64,000 nt of DNA from Lophius americanus (lineage: Eukaryota; Chordata; Actinopteri; Lophiiformes; Lophiidae), in NCBI GenBank assembly GCA_037951165.1, contig JBBDHG010000127.1, forward strand, positions 1,730,501 through 1,794,500, read 5' to 3'. The translations under genes were made by a program, and so were the position numbers. Of the stretch, positions 37,300-49,270 are shown piece by piece. The notes under the pieces are model-generated. The model was not told where the DNA came from. It searched no databases and saw only the letters and a program-made list of their open reading frames with translations. Positions within the stretch are counted from its first letter, which is position 1; the number at the start of each line of letters is the position of its first letter.

Positions 37300-37690
37300 C
37301 TACAGATCCTTCGTGTTAATCTGATAACTCAAAAAACTTTTCATGGATCATTTTCAAATTTTATAACCTCATAAACCGTAGTGTGAGGAAGAGCTAGATC
37401 GAGTTTGAGAAAGGTTGGCTGTAAATTTCTGTCACTAGGCCCAGCTTTGCCGCTGAATGTTTTTCGTTTCAGAATTTCTCAACATTTGGCCCAATTTAGT
37501 TTGAATTTGGTACATGTGAATAGTCTCAAGGAGATCTATCTTGCATATTATATTTTACTTGAATAATTTATATTTTACTGACTAGTGGGTCTCTTTCCCT
37601 AAAAACACTGTTTTTCTGACATAACTTCACATTTAATTTGAGGAGTTCAATTAGGGGAATTGCTTGTACAACGCAGACACACACACTAAA
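37300..37690 (-). repeat. anonymous dispersed repeat, copy 3 (inverted)
   Basis: Reverse complement of the arrangement at 27450-27805. On the minus strand it reads TTGTACAAGCAATTCCCCTA, AACTCCTCAAATTAAATG, TTATGTCAGAAAAACAGTG, then GCTCTTCCTCACACTACGG, TATAAAATTTGAAAATGATC and TTTTTTGAGTTATC. The middle portion is less alike and longer than in copy 2. Confidence 0.7.
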
Positions 37691-38629
37691 AACACAAAAC
37701 CAAATATAAAATACAGTCTGTGTGTGTTACTTATGCATATTTTGAAAGTAGATATTTTTCCATTAGTTTTAATGTAATAATATTACCTCAAAGACAAGGT
37801 TAAAATGCCACCGTTACAACCCGGTACTAAAGCACCTGACAGTATGAGGAAGGTGTGATATCATGATGAGTTTATGGATACGGGTATGAGTACAAGTTCT
37901 TTAATCTTAAATTAAATCTTAAATTATTATTATAATATTATGTTAAATCTTAAATTACAAGCATAATGGCCATCTCAAATGTATCTTGGAGTTATGGAGG
38001 TGTTTGCTCTTAGCTGAGCGACTGGGTTTGCAGGGTTAGTGAGGGAGATCCTCCATGCTGTAGAGGTTTAGGTATGGTTTGGCTTAAGCTACTAGGTTGG
38101 CTTTGAATGAGAGTCTTTCTCAGCTGCCGTGATTCACCAGTACGACCTATACCTTGCCTCAGGGGTGTGTGGAGATATGAACAATTGTTCAATTCCAATC
38201 AGAGTCAGAGTTGACTGTGAGAGTTCAGAAATGAATGCTGCTCTTACACACAGCTCCATTCACAGTGTTTCTGATACACTTCAAATAATTTCTTAATAAC
38301 CCTTTAATATCCTCACCAAGAATTTGATTTCTATTGCTTAATTTATTTCTTTGGGACCTTTGTCAGTTTTGTATCTTAGACATTTTAAATTGACCATAAA
38401 ATTACCAATCATTTGGTCATGCATGTTTTTAAATAGTTAGGGTTAGAAAAAAATAATCAGATTAAAATCGTGCATTTTACGGAAAATAGTCAAGTTTAAT
38501 AAGAATATTTCAGCCTTAAGAAAACTTTTTTTTTCTGTTGTGTCAAGTTACATAATTCTGTTAAGTATGTCCTCACATGCCAAAAACCCCCCCAAACAAT
38601 CGTATTTATCAAATAGAATTGTCTATAAC

Positions 38630-38712
38630 CATGGGTAATCCCCCCTCCTCTGTGGCCCATTTCGACCAGTGGTGTCCCCCAGGGCTCCATACATGGTCAC
38701 GTACTCTTTAAT
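38630..38712 (+). mobile_element. possible LINE reverse-transcriptase scrap
   Basis: The plus strand contains a stretch translating SGVPQGSIHG (about 38667-38697), the conserved RT block usually written CGVPQGSVLGPLLF. The match is only about ten residues long and breaks off at the AAT run of the next element, so this is a weak call. Confidence 0.4.
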
Positions 38713-38716
38713 CATA

Positions 38717-38760
38717 ATAATAATTCATTTAATTTATAATGCACTTTACATTGCAAAAAA
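38717..38760 (-). repeat. L2-like LINE 3' tail
   Basis: An (AAT)n run followed by TTAATTTATAATGCACTTTA, the reverse of the tail seen at 22940-23000. Only the tail is present. Confidence 0.6.
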
Positions 38761-38926
38761 ACAATGCAATTGAATATTTCTTTGAATAAATGTAGTTTCT
38801 TTCCACCACTGACATCAAACGTTATAATAATGCACAATGCAAACAAAGGCATATACCTTACTAGAAACAGGTGTCATTGATGACAAATATTTCAATAAAA
38901 AAAAGAAAGAAGGTTGTTCCTTTAAA

Positions 38927-38957
38927 AGTGTTTGGTAAATAAGAGTTACCAAACACT
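38927..38957. repeat. perfect hairpin, 12 bp arms
   Basis: Arms 38927-38938 and 38946-38957 (AGTGTTTGGTAA and its complement) around a 7-base loop. Confidence 0.9.
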
Positions 38958-39770
38958 GAGCTTGTACCCACTTTTTACTCATAAATATAACAAAGATAAC
39001 GATTAAAACCTTTAAAATCACACATAACTAAAAAAACAAGAAAAAACTACAAGAATTAAACAGAATCAAAGGGCAAATCCAATTAATACAAAGTTTGAAA
39101 TTAAAATTAAATTAACCTCACAGGTAGTACACGTAGCTACTGCTATTTTTGTTTTGAGTAATGTTAAAAAGAATTAAATATTACTCAACTCAATAGACAA
39201 GCCAATGAAAAAAACTACTTTACCTGTAAATTAACATTGGTGGAAGAAATTCAACTAATTCTTGTAATAAAGGTACAATATTTTTGCTTAAATTGCTCAT
39301 AATAGATGCTTTTATCTTGATATCACCATTGACAATTTTAGACCATTTTAAGAGGTCCTCAAGCAAAAATAAGTATTAAGAGATCTACCGCTAAAATATT
39401 TTTTATATATTTTATTATAATTATCAGTATTAGTGGTAGTATTGATAATATCAATTTAACTCTGGATGATTCTGGTAATTATGATTGAGTCTTTGCCTGA
39501 GGTATCATTAACAAGCCATGGATACTTTTGAAAAATTTAAACAATTACTCCCTTTGATCCATTTCTATTAAACACTACAAGAGACAGTAAGTTGCATTGC
39601 CTTGATGGTACACATTGTGGACCAAACTGAACTGAAGTTTTGATGTTAGTGAAAGTGATTGAATAATTCTTGTAACAGTTTTCTTAAATTTTTTGTGGGG
39701 GTAAAACTCATGTCACTTAGTAAAACTGTTGCAGTGGAATGAGATAAAATATCACATTTATTATATTTTA

Positions 39771-39801
39771 TAATAACAATAACAATAACAATAATAATAA
39801 C
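39771..39801. repeat. (AATAAC)n/(AAT)n microsatellite
   Basis: Four AATAAC units followed by AAT units. Confidence 0.9.
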
Positions 39802-40139
39802 CAGTAAATAATTTAACCTTGAACAAGATTTTAAGTATTCCTGTGAATACATTTTTGTCAAGGTCGAAATTACTTAAGATGAAAGTGAAAGGCAATTTGA
39901 ACCTGAAGTAGAAACGATCTTAAATGTATTATTATTATTATTATTGTCGAAGCTATGCAGCTAAGTCATTATATCTGCATATTCATTCTGTAAATCTGTG
40001 AAAAGGATTGAAAGCTATTTTGAGAGAAAAGATAAAAATTCCTTCTTTTCTGAATGGTTTTCTTGAATTGAATTATTCATTAAAAATACAGTTTGCTGCT
40101 CTTTTAAAGAAACGTAATAAAAATCAACATTCCTAAGAG

Positions 40140-40310
40140 CTTTCTGACGTCACAGCTAAGATCAGCTGGGTCGCGCATGCGAGATGCGCAGTAGTCCTGA
40201 CCGTTTCTTGCACTTCCAAAAAGACAGGTCACACCAAAGAAATAGCCTTTTTAACATTTGGATATTGCTGTAGGCACTGATCCCAGCTGAAACTACGTGA
40301 CGACTATAAG
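40140..40310 (+). promoter_or_regulatory. xiap: promoter and noncoding exon 1 of xiap
   Basis: A perfect CRE (TGACGTCA) lies at 40145-40152. About 25-40 bases on is an NRF1-like pair of GCGCATGCG / GATGCGCA motifs (about 40173-40191). A good donor (AAG|GTAATA) at 40310/40311 ends the probable noncoding exon, which would join the acceptor at 42086/42087. There is no TATA box. The start site is inferred. Confidence 0.6.
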
Positions 40311-42129
40311 GTAATAAAATGTAAATAAATAACTTTTAATCTAACTAACGTTAGCTGTAATAGCTAAACCTAACCTTCATTAGCTGGCTAACGTCCGTAG
40401 CTAGCATTGGATTACTACGTCAACCCCATGTTATAGTTCAAGAGCACTGATAAAAGTTTTCCACGCCTTACTGGTAAAATCTAATCTCACAACTACATTC
40501 ATCTGAACACCAAGAAAGCGATGGAGTATGGCGTATGTAAAGCTAGTTGTTACAGCGTGTAACCTGCTATCATATGGTACCACCACTTCAGTGAAACAAC
40601 AATACTGACTCAGATTCAAGTTTCTGTAACGAATATTTTTATTATTGAACATACAAATGTGAAATATTGCACCTGTGTTTATCTAATGACATGGAGATTG
40701 TTTCTTGAAATAATGACACACAGTCGAAAGACACCAGGTCCTAAGTAAACATACGCCTTAAAGGTAGCATGATCGTTTTAGTCGCCTAATATCAGCTGGT
40801 GCGCTCTTATTAAAATACATGTCTTTCACGTTAAGACACGAAATTAGTTTGATACTACTTTTAAATTGTGTTTACATTCTTTGTTCCCTCAAACAGAGCT
40901 ACTGGAAACAATTAAAAAACACAATTAACTGCGTAAGTGCATTCCTCTACTCTGACTGAATTTGAGTTTGCTCATGTAGAAGAGGTTACCCCAAGTAAAG
41001 GTATTAGACGGTTTTAAAAAAACAATTACGGGCACAATATGCGCCAATTGAGGCGTGATGTGCTTCTAACACTCAGTTGTAAAGTGTCAGTTGTTACTAA
41101 TATACTCGATAAACATTTGCCTATGAGCTAAATAATAATGCCACACATCCTTGAGGGGATCTTTTAGTTGCACGTTCTACGAGTCATTTAAGGCCAGTCA
41201 ATCCAGTGTCAAATTATCCTTAATCTTTAAGGAGGAATCATTATTGTTATCATGAAATTGAATACTGTGTTTTGATGGGCTGAAAAGGTATACACCCTTT
41301 GTATAATCCTCTCCGTGCTGATATATCACATGGAAAATCCACGTGATCATAACGAGCCTCCTTCTCTTAAAGGAACATCGACCATTGGGAAAGAGTAAAA
41401 ACATAGATTCATAACTGTTGTCATGAACTAGCGTTTCCTCGTCATATTACAATCGATTCACAAAATAATAAAACATATATCTTCTAAATGTTAGTTATTA
41501 ACGCGATGTTGACGGAACGAATAAGATGGAACTGAATTTCGCCGGCGTTGCAGTACTCGGACAATACACAACGTGCACAAGCCGGAGTTATCGCCCTCAT
41601 CCGGACGAGGTTCAGTTTATTGCATGATGTTAAACATGAATAGGAAATAATTACATTTGTGACACACGTGGTGTTTTGTGAAAACTTTGTAAGCTGTCAT
41701 CTTACAAAGCTCCAACAAGGCTGGAGCAAGGCAGCGATCAGCACCAACACTAGACACATAGACGCTGCTGCCGACTGAATAAACGTACAATGGACTACTC
41801 TCCCTTCATTTGATTTTTACATAAATCCATTACCGTTATATGCTAAGAAGTCAATTTTTTTGTCGGACTGACTATTTTTCTTCATTGTTTGTTGTGTTTA
41901 GCTTAGAATTACGGTTGAGATTTAGATCAACTCGTGTTGAATTTTACGTGTTCAAATTTAAGTATTCATAAATCTATCAAGAACTAATTTCATTGGTATC
42001 ATTAGACCCATTTCCTTTTTAATCTGCTTCAAAATGTACCCACATCTAATACCAAAAGCATATTCTTTCATTCTGTGTGATCTTTAGACTTTCAGTCCCT
42101 CGGTCAGCAGTGTCCGGCCTTGTTCCACC

Positions 42130-45100
42130 ATGTGTGATATCAGCCCAGACAGCGATTTGGAGACCGATCACCAAAACGACTTTTCCCTGATCAACAGCCG
42201 TCTCGATTCATTTCGTGGGTCCAGCCTAACCCAGGAGGTGTCAGCAGAAAGATTGGCCCGGGCTGGTTTCTACTTCACTGGCCATGCTGATCGTGTTCGC
42301 TGTTTCAGCTGCAAGAAAGATGTAGAAAACTGGTGCAGGGGAGATGCACCCGTGGAGAGGCATATGGAGGTAATTATAATTGTAATAAATAACAAATTTA
42401 CATTTGTCATAAATTCAAACAAAACACTTTATTTTTTCTCCTATTTTTGAAAAATGGAATTAAAAGGTTTACGACTTTTTTTGCACACACACAAACCTTA
42501 TTTCGCTCAGGTTTGTGATGAGGATATGAAAAACCATTTAGTATCCCTTTAGAGGATTGTTTGTTTATGCGGGGGGCACATTCCTTTCAAACGGAGTGGA
42601 TCTAGTTGTGTGTTGTCTTAAGAATGTTTTTCCAATCTTCTTCAGTGAGTATGTGAAGTTGCTTGTTATTGACAGGAACTAGGATATCGTACTCACTGAT
42701 CGTGAATATTCCAAACGTGCTTGTCATTTCTTGTGTAAATTCACTTCATGCAAGATCCAGCGTGTTTTTGATGAACATTACCATAATCCCACTGCTGTAA
42801 TGGAGTATTACAGCAGCGGATGTACTTTTCCTGTGTTGGCGTCGTTAGCATGGTTTGGGGTTCTGAGTTTGGTTGTATGTACTGCAGAATTCTCTGAAAT
42901 TACTTTGGCCGACTTGCTGCTGTGAAATAAACATGAAATGAATGGATAACTACAGCTCTGGGAGTCATTCCTGCTGACAGCACCAGGCACTCTCTTTAAA
43001 AAGGGCAAAAGCTGTGGCATTGTATTGTATGATGTTTACAATTCTAAACATCTCAAGACACACCTGTGCACCTATCATTAATTTTGTATAATATGCATGG
43101 TTTGATATGGTACTCCTAACATTTGGATGATTATTTGACCAAAGACTAAGAGCACATGAATACATATTTCAACCACCTTGTTCTTGTATTCAAAGAGGAA
43201 TAAATCACACTAAATTAATCTTTTACATTTAACATCATTGATTTTCTGTTTGTTTGTTAAATACGTTGTGAACAAATTATATTTTCCCTGTCATTACAGG
43301 TTTCCCCATCATGCAAATTTCTCAGCTGCGCTCACCGCACCAGTTTCAACCCGTTTTCTGATGCCACGCTGACTAAGAGTTCCAATTACAATGAAGAAGC
43401 AGAGGAAATGGGGTATCGCTTGAGAACAGGACAGGTGGTTGATGAGTCCACCTACCCTATGATGCCCCACATGAGGAAGGAGGAGGCCCGGCTTCAGACC
43501 TTCTCTTCTTGGCCTTCTACCGCTTTTCTGGGACCGAGAGATCTAGCCCAAGCTGGCCTCTTCTACTTGGGGGAGAGCGACCGGGTGCAGTGTTTCTGCT
43601 GTGGTGGCATGCTGAATGGCTGGGAAGTAGGGGACACTGCCTGGGGGGAACACACCAAACATTTTCCCCACTGTTTTTTTATCCTTGGGCATGATGTGGG
43701 CAACATCCCATTGGAAGGGGCTGCAGGGGAGGATTACAGTAGCAGACAAAATGCCAGGACTCATGTATCTATGGGGAGCTTTGAGGAGAGGCTTGGCAGC
43801 TTTGCAGGTGTTCCGCACCCTATAGACCCAGAGAGGCTTGCGAGAGCTGGCTTCTACCGCACAGGTAGAGCATTAAATTTCCCTTGGGATAAATAAAATA
43901 TCGATCTTATCTATCTTTATGCCTGGCCAAGAGGAACATAGACTTGAGATTAAAGAAAAAATTAGTAAAATCTCAAATTACTGGAATTCAAAATTTTCCT
44001 TTATATTTGATCCTAGTTAATAACTTTAAATCCTTCATTCCCTCCCAGGGACCGGAGACAACGTTGTGTGTTTCAGCTGTATTGGAGGTTTGAAAGGTTG
44101 GCAGCCTGAAGAAGACCCTTGGGAAGAACATGCCAAACACTACCCAGGGTAGGAGCAACCTCATCGCACACACAGAATTGTTTATGCTGTTGCTTTTGTT
44201 TTTTTCATAATTATGTTTGTTTGATTTTTTATAATCTTTTTGTTACCATTTTTAAATTAGGTGCAGCTTCCTGTTGGCTGAAAGAGGACTGGAATTTGTC
44301 AACAATATCCAGCTTAAAGACCCACAACTAAATCAAGCTGTAAGCATCCAGTGCTTATACGTGTCCATGAGTAAAACAATTTGTTGGAAAATTATAAGAG
44401 ATCTGATTAATCAATTTAATCTGAATAAAAACGTAGAGAACCCTGGAGACAGTTTCCACTACAATGACATGGTCTGCTTCACCGGGTTTCCAACCATGTA
44501 ACATGAGGGACCCAGCAAAAGTGGAAACGACATTGCTCATGATGGTTATTACCATATTGCCTAAACATTATCCAAATGTGGCTGTCACAGATATTATTAA
44601 TAAAGGTGTATTCCCATGTCAAATTCTGAAACGGCTTCAAATACGAAAGTCTTTGAAATAAAGTATTGTTTATGTTTAACATCAGCATTTCAAATTTCCT
44701 GCCTTAGTTAGATGCCTCCCCGTTCCCTTGTTCATTCGCTGCAGCCAGTTAACACAATCAGACTAATCTGTATTTTCAGCCATTTATAGTTTCACAATTA
44801 GCCGGTCCTGAAATAACAGTTTTTGTTTAAACAAACTAAAAGAATGAATGTTTTAATGACGTTGAAATGAGGATATTATCTTATCATATCTCTTGTTACT
44901 CTCTAGTCAAGAGACACATTTTAAAAGTTAAGAATTGCCCACCACATGAGCTTTAGCTGGGACAGTTGGATGGCTGAGTGGAACTCAGTGATTTAATTTT
45001 TCTATCAAGAGTTGCAACAGAATTCTCTAAATACAATTTCAGTGATTACATTATTATATTTGAGCATACAAATTATACATTCTATATTTGATTCATGAAG

Positions 45101-46056
45101 GTATAAGTATTTCATAATATATACCAACCCAAAGAAATACAAAATATTTTGTATTTTGCACTCTGCCAAGAGCCAATCCAAGAGCTGCTAACCTGCCTAA
45201 CCTGCCTAACCTGCCTCTCATTGTAACAATACAGTTATTCTATTCTAATCTATTTTATTGTATTGTTATAGGCAAAAGATGTTGCAGCTTGCAATAATGT
45301 CTCACACTTTTTTTTTCTTTTTTTGGAGTATTCTGAAATTAACTCTGATCATATCTTTTTCTAGTCATCAAGTCAAGCGAATGGATTTTCAGGAGATAGG
45401 AATGGTAAACATCCACGCTCGTTTAATTTTGTTGCCATTTTTGTGCATTTGCAAGTAATTAATACATGTAATTCTAAAATTACAGATGTATGATTATAGT
45501 CTATCTGTAACACATTAAAATAACAAAATATAACCAAAAGTTCTCCTTTTATGCAGAGGTGCTGCAGTCTGCCATAGCTCAGAAGGCCATAGAGATGGGT
45601 TTGCAGCCCAGTGTGGTGGAGAGGACAATTTTAGAGAATATCGGTAGAACCGGCTCAGGTTACTCCAGCTTGGAAGCTCTTATGGAGGACTGCCTTAACA
45701 ACACACCATCGAGTGATGCGGCAAATACAACAAAACAAGGTACTGTACCGCCTTCATCCAGATAGCATAGAGAGGCACTATGGTTGGTAGCACTAAACAA
45801 AGCCTTGGTAACAGTAATTTATGAGTTAAACAAAACGTGTTCCTTCTTCTCTCATTTACCAGATGAGGACCCACTGGAGAAACTACGGAAGCTGCAGAGA
45901 GAAAAACAGTGCAAAATATGTATGGACAGAGATATTTGTATCGTCTTCATTCCATGTGGTCATCTGGTTACTTGTAAGGAGTGTTCAATGTCACTCATCA
46001 AGTGTCCAATCTGCTGTGGGGCCATATCACAGAAGATCAAGACCTATATCGCTTAA
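42130..46056 (+). CDS. xiap: X-linked inhibitor of apoptosis (XIAP)
   Basis: Seven coding exons: 42130-42369, 43300-43864, 44049-44148, 44261-44339, 45365-45404, 45557-45739 and 45863-46056, joined in frame to 466 residues (human 497). XIAP inhibits caspases 3, 7 and 9 and is a RING E3 ubiquitin ligase. BIR1 spans about 24-90 (zinc ligands C58, C61, H78, C85), BIR2 about 143-210 (C178, C181, H198, C205) and BIR3 about 240-308 (C276, C279, H296, C303). The UBA domain follows at about 342-395 and the RING at 419-453 (C419, C422, C434, H436, C440, C443, C450, C453). The BIR1-BIR2 linker keeps GQVVD at 124-128, matching the human caspase-3/7-blocking segment around Asp148. In the BIR3 groove, L283, W286 and E290 match human L307, W310 and E314, but H299 replaces W323. 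The three-BIR plus UBA plus RING layout also occurs in cIAPs, but a CARD is absent and stag2 lies next door, as in human. Confidence 0.96.
42792..42816. repeat. perfect hairpin, 10 bp arms
   Basis: CTGCTGTAAT and its complement flank GGAGT in a xiap intron. Confidence 0.85.
43870..43920 (+). repeat. LINE tail fragment
   Basis: AATTTCCCTTGGGATAAATA followed by ATCTTATCTATC is the 3' tail pattern of a common fish LINE. It starts immediately after the donor of the long xiap exon that carries BIR2. Confidence 0.55.
45189..45215. repeat. 9-base tandem repeat, three copies
   Basis: Three perfect copies of TAACCTGCC in a xiap intron. Confidence 0.9.
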
Positions 46057-46586
46057 GGGAATCACAGACTCTTACGAATTGTCAACGCTGCTTTCTCAAA
46101 ATCTTTATATTTTATTTTAATATGAAATCTAGATGGCCTCTAATTTGTATGTTTATTTAACAATTGTGTTTTTTTTTGTAATTATAGGAATGAAAAGATA
46201 AATATCATAAGTCAACAATATTTTCATAATCACTGAGATGGTAAATAGCTGGTGTTGATTTTCTACACTGTTAATAATTATTAAACTGAAATCTGTCTAT
46301 ACACACACTGGAATATGATTCTTGCCAGAGATGCCTTTCTCTCTATGTTGATATAATAATTTCTCATTTGTTTTGAAATTTGCCACAGTTTAATTAAAGG
46401 GAAATGTTCATGGCTCTTTTTAGAAAATGTATAACGGTTTTATAAAGAATCCATTCAGGATTTGCTTTAGACTTAACATATGCAACAACTCTTGGGTGTT
46501 CAATTAACTGGGGTGGCTGGATTTGTTTTTTTTTTCCTTTTTTTAAAAACAATTCCATCGTGCAGTCTGTTTTGCCTCCGGGTATG

Positions 46587-46592
46587 AATAAA
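46587..46592 (+). terminator. xiap: candidate poly(A) signal of xiap
   Basis: AATAAA about 530 bases past the xiap stop. Earlier ATTAAA variants (for example near 46280) could also be used. Confidence 0.45.
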
Positions 46593-46599
46593 TCAAATA

Positions 46600-46940
46600 T
46601 TTCTGATTTTGACTACTGTTATGTTGTGCTATTAGCTATAGCTGTTTGGTTGGAATTTAGAAGATCTTCATTGACATTGTATAAAACGGCCCAAAGGCCT
46701 TACAAAATAACTTTAATAATAAGAATTTTACTGAAATAATAGACACCAAAACATAAAACAGTGTAATAATAACCTATATTGGTAACGAGCACAATTGTGG
46801 CAATAGTAACATGTTACTGAACTTTATAACGTAGTTAAGACTTCTGAGCTTAAAGGAAATTAAATGTTGCTTTATGGGAATCTTAATATCTGCTGCCGGC
46901 ATAACAACAGGAACAGGATCACTGTATTAGAGTACAGTAC
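46600..46940. other. short intergenic gap between xiap and stag2
   Basis: AT-rich sequence with no recognisable feature. The two tandem genes are less than 1 kb apart from xiap stop to the stag2 promoter region. Confidence 0.5.
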
Positions 46941-46949
46941 CGGTCATTG

Positions 46950-47209
46950 ACCTCTAGATGTCAGCCCAGCCTCGATAGCTTCGTCGGCTGCCGTGGCCGC
47001 TAGGTGGTAGCTCTGCACCAGGATTTCCTTCTTCCAGGTCGTCGAGACAACAAACCGAACTACGGAGCAAGCGGGGTGAGAGAACGTCCGAAACCGCCTG
47101 TGACCGCGACTTTTAAACTCCTTTTTTCAGAATTTTAGTGGAATTCGGACGGAGGCTGAATAAGAATAGTAAAAGTTAAGATTCTGCTGTGGCTACATTT
47201 GACAACAAG
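46950..47209 (+). promoter_or_regulatory. stag2: promoter and noncoding exon 1 of stag2
   Basis: A CpG-rich block in AT-rich surroundings, ending at a strong donor (AAG|GTAAGT) at 47209/47210. The sequence after it stays CpG- and TAGC-rich to about 48050. The exon would join the acceptor at 49191/49192, 74 bases before the start codon. There is no TATA box. The start site is inferred. Confidence 0.55.
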
Positions 47210-48386
47210 GTAAGTTAGCTGTAAAATGGCGGAGAGCTATCTGGAAGTTAGTTGATTTGTATTTTGCTAGCTGTGCTGCTAGCCAGGCTAGCGGTCGGTG
47301 ATCGCAGAGCGCGGATGTATGCCTGAGCCGAGTGGCTACGCTAGCTCGCGGTACACGGCTAGTTTGATTGTTAGCAAGCTAACCAATTTGGTTTTCAGTC
47401 CATAAGCTCAGAACATTTAATTTGCAACCGAAACCAACGTTTCGATGTTTCCAACCACCAAGTTCTACTTTATATATTTGTAAACAAAGTGTTTGCTGCT
47501 TATGCAATACGTTACTGGAACTCCCGAGGCAAGATGGAGGACGCAAGGACGTGATGTTTTTTTAGGTAACGTTAGCAGTAGCCGTTAGCGTAGCTAACTA
47601 AATGGGAGTTATCTGATTGTCAGTAGCAGTATGTGTTTTTGAATTATTTCCTCCAGTTTTGCACAACAATTTGACACCTTTAAGTGGTATTCAATTCGAT
47701 ATAGAATATTAGTGAATAGCTGTATTGGGTGTTGTGTTAACTAGTGTTAGCATGCGCTAGTACAGTAGGGCTTGCGTTGTTTTGTTATTCTGTTTGAATT
47801 GCGCTAGCATTTGCAAATACAGGCTTGATCTCGATATGCACGATGATACCTTGTGCAAGGGTATTCCCCTCAGACTATGCGGTAACCCGTTGTCTGTTTA
47901 CACTGAGTTTGAAAGCTTGTATTTTTAAGCTGACGCTCGGTAAAATAAGCTAATATCCTCGGTTGCTTAGCTGGTGGCGCTAGCACTAGCTACGCACCGG
48001 CGTCAATTTTGACAGGAGCCGACCAAGAGTGCAGTCACGTCGGCCAGGTTGAAGGGAAATATCCCCCTCTTTTTCTGTGTATTTAAATCGCGGGAATATA
48101 CTTAATTGGGGTTGATAATTTCTTTGCAATCAGGGCTGCTAAGTATCGCTTCGCTCGCGCAAGTTTATGGGATATTCAGTCCGAATTGGCGCCACTTTTC
48201 GGCATACACCCATAAAATCCCAACGCCTTGACATGCACAACCCCCAAGTTAATAAACAAATATGTAACGCACCATATCTACAACTATCAAGTTAAAGCAT
48301 GCTAATCCCTAAATATCCATGTATTGTGCTGATATCGTATTTGTTATACGCTGTGGAATGACAGTCACTGCAATTGTTTGATATGA

Positions 48387-48447
48387 TTTGCACAAGATGT
48401 ATGTTTGACATACATGTTTAACATTTTTGTGGTGTATCTTGTGCAAA
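48387..48447. repeat. inverted repeat, 12 bp arms, 37-base spacer
   Basis: Arms 48387-48398 (TTTGCACAAGAT) and 48436-48447 are exact reverse complements, and a smaller hairpin (TGTATG/CATACA) lies inside. It is in the first intron of stag2. Confidence 0.85.
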
Positions 48448-49042
48448 ACATTGAATCAGAATATGCCATGACAACAATGCATCGTATTTCTTGAAGGTCC
48501 ACTCTCTTCTTTTAAATGTTACAGTTTAAGATTGACCAACTTGTATGTCATCACTTGGTGTTCTGGGACTGAATAGCATCTTATGCATCTAGGTGGGTTA
48601 TGATATGGGTGGAGTTTTAAGTTTCCCTTTTCAAGAATCACCAGTTGTTGCTGAATTTATGACTGCTAAAGAGAGCTTCGCTCTATTTTAAAATTACAAA
48701 TAAAAACAGAATGGGAAAAGTTACTTCTGTTCTACCTCATGATGTATGTGCTAATTCACACATTCCAACCATGCTATAGTTTCACTGTGGCCTGCAGTGT
48801 CTTGTTGATGTTGATACTGTCTTTTGGTTGGTCGACAGAGGTACGGGGCGGATAGGATCGTACCATATTTGGCCTTCGAGGAAGACACCCTAGTGTTCTT
48901 AGAGTGACGTCTGTAAACTAAGGAGAGCAGAGAAAGAGAGGGAGCCAATGGTTAGACTGCTGACTGTGACAGAAGCAGTTGTATCCGCCCCCTGTTACCA
49001 TGTGAAACATTTTTTTCTTAAAGGCATCAAAGAAACATTATT

Positions 49043-49074
49043 TCACTACAGAGGATGTCATTTCTCTGTAGTGA
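49043..49074. repeat. perfect hairpin, 11 bp arms
   Basis: TCACTACAGAG and its complement flank a 10-base loop in the first intron of stag2. Confidence 0.88.
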
Positions 49075-49255
49075 GAAACACATGTATGATGTTAGCGTTA
49101 CAGCATTCATTGCTTCTGCTGTGTTTAAGTGTGTAAAACTTCTCCTGTAGCTCTTCAGATAATTTACTCTTTCACATTCTAGGTCACATGCGCCCCGTAT
49201 TTTCTTGTGTTTTCTGAGGATCTCAAGCCAATCATCAGTTGAAGTTACCCAGAAG

Positions 49256-49270
49256 ATGTTACAGAAATGA
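49256..49270 (+). promoter_or_regulatory. stag2: four-codon uORF overlapping the stag2 start
   Basis: ATG TTA CAG AAA TGA: the uORF stop overlaps the main ATG as ATGA (main ATG 49267-49269). The uORF ATG has A at -3 and the main ATG has G at -3. Such an overlap would favour leaky scanning or very local reinitiation. The regulatory effect is inference. Confidence 0.6.

Larger units (their letters stand above)
35790..40130. other. intergenic stretch between psmd10 and xiap
   Basis: No gene is supported. Contents: a perfect 20 bp hairpin (36439-36483), the third copy of an anonymous repeat (37300-37690), LINE scraps (38630-38760), a 12 bp hairpin (38927-38957) and AT-rich microsatellites (39771-39801, and (ATT)n near 39930). 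Confidence 0.5.
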
